A stretch of 12,233 bases of DNA from an uncultured Oscillibacter sp. (GTDB lineage: Bacteria; Bacillota; Clostridia; Oscillospirales; Oscillospiraceae): positions 1-12,233 of the forward strand of contig CAMMCS010000042.1 in the NCBI GenBank assembly GCA_946494635.1, in the 5' to 3' direction. This document shows positions 12,222-12,233 of the stretch, piece after piece; within the stretch, counting starts at the first letter, position 1, and each line of letters starts with the position of its first letter. The notes under the pieces were generated by a model that did no database searches, had not been told where the DNA came from, and was given only the letters and a program-made list of their open reading frames with translations. Position numbers and translations under genes: made by a program.

Positions 12222-12233
12222 AAAAGGAAGCAC

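Noticed and set aside
1..12233. CRISPR arrays, insertion sequences, tRNA genes, prophage or defence genes
   Set aside because: I looked for regularly spaced repeats, transposase motifs, terminal inverted repeats and cloverleaf sequences and saw none.

Overview
The window reads as a chromosomal segment of a GC-rich, spore-forming member of the class Clostridia. It is most like the gut Oscillospiraceae (the Oscillibacter / Flavonifractor / Lawsonibacter group), although that placement comes from gene content and protein style, not from a search. Support comes from a complete dipicolinate synthase pair (dpaA-dpaB, endospore-specific), an SLH-anchored GH25 lysozyme, Firmicutes-type Shine-Dalgarno sites (AGGAGG) and the infC-rpmI-rplT order behind an attenuator leader. 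All eleven main genes are intact.

Layout. (1) 20-1701, minus strand: an ECF-type sigma factor and, overlapping it by 4 nt, a single-pass membrane protein that is probably its anti-sigma partner or sensor. (2) 1745-1830: divergent promoters, one for the sigma operon (minus) and one for a secreted SLH-GH25 cell-wall hydrolase (plus). The hydrolase leader carries an intrinsic terminator before the start codon. (3) 3590-3742: convergent terminators and a tiny unannotated-looking gene of 35 codons (minus) rich in Gln, Asn, Lys and Glu. (4) 3851-5235: the translation operon infC-rpmI-rplT, with a consensus promoter, an L20-type leader with competing terminator and antiterminator pairings, an ATT start codon for infC, and a 20-bp bidirectional terminator. 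(5) 5382-9460, minus strand: a MarR-type regulator followed by two ABC exporter half-transporters, with all three coding regions overlapping. They are driven by a consensus promoter with a perfect 14-bp palindrome between the start point and the ribosome-binding site. (6) 9502-10379: a YjjG/YfnB-type HAD phosphatase (minus) with its own promoter and terminator. (7) 10381-11871: dpaA-dpaB (plus), starting from TTG and GTG and preceded by a possible mother-cell sigma promoter. (8) 11872-12233: an AT-rich gene-free stretch with two tandem sigma-A promoters with A-rich upstream tracts and a boxA-like leader. It looks like the front of an rRNA operon whose 16S gene would lie just beyond the window.

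Most of this is conserved cellular machinery, and I do not see a new multi-gene system. The points most worth checking are the small Gln/Asn-rich gene, the attenuator-like leader of the SLH-GH25 gene, the missing standard start codon of the sigma factor, the complementary degeneration of the two ABC ATPase sites, and the placement of a sporulation operon just upstream of a likely rRNA operon.
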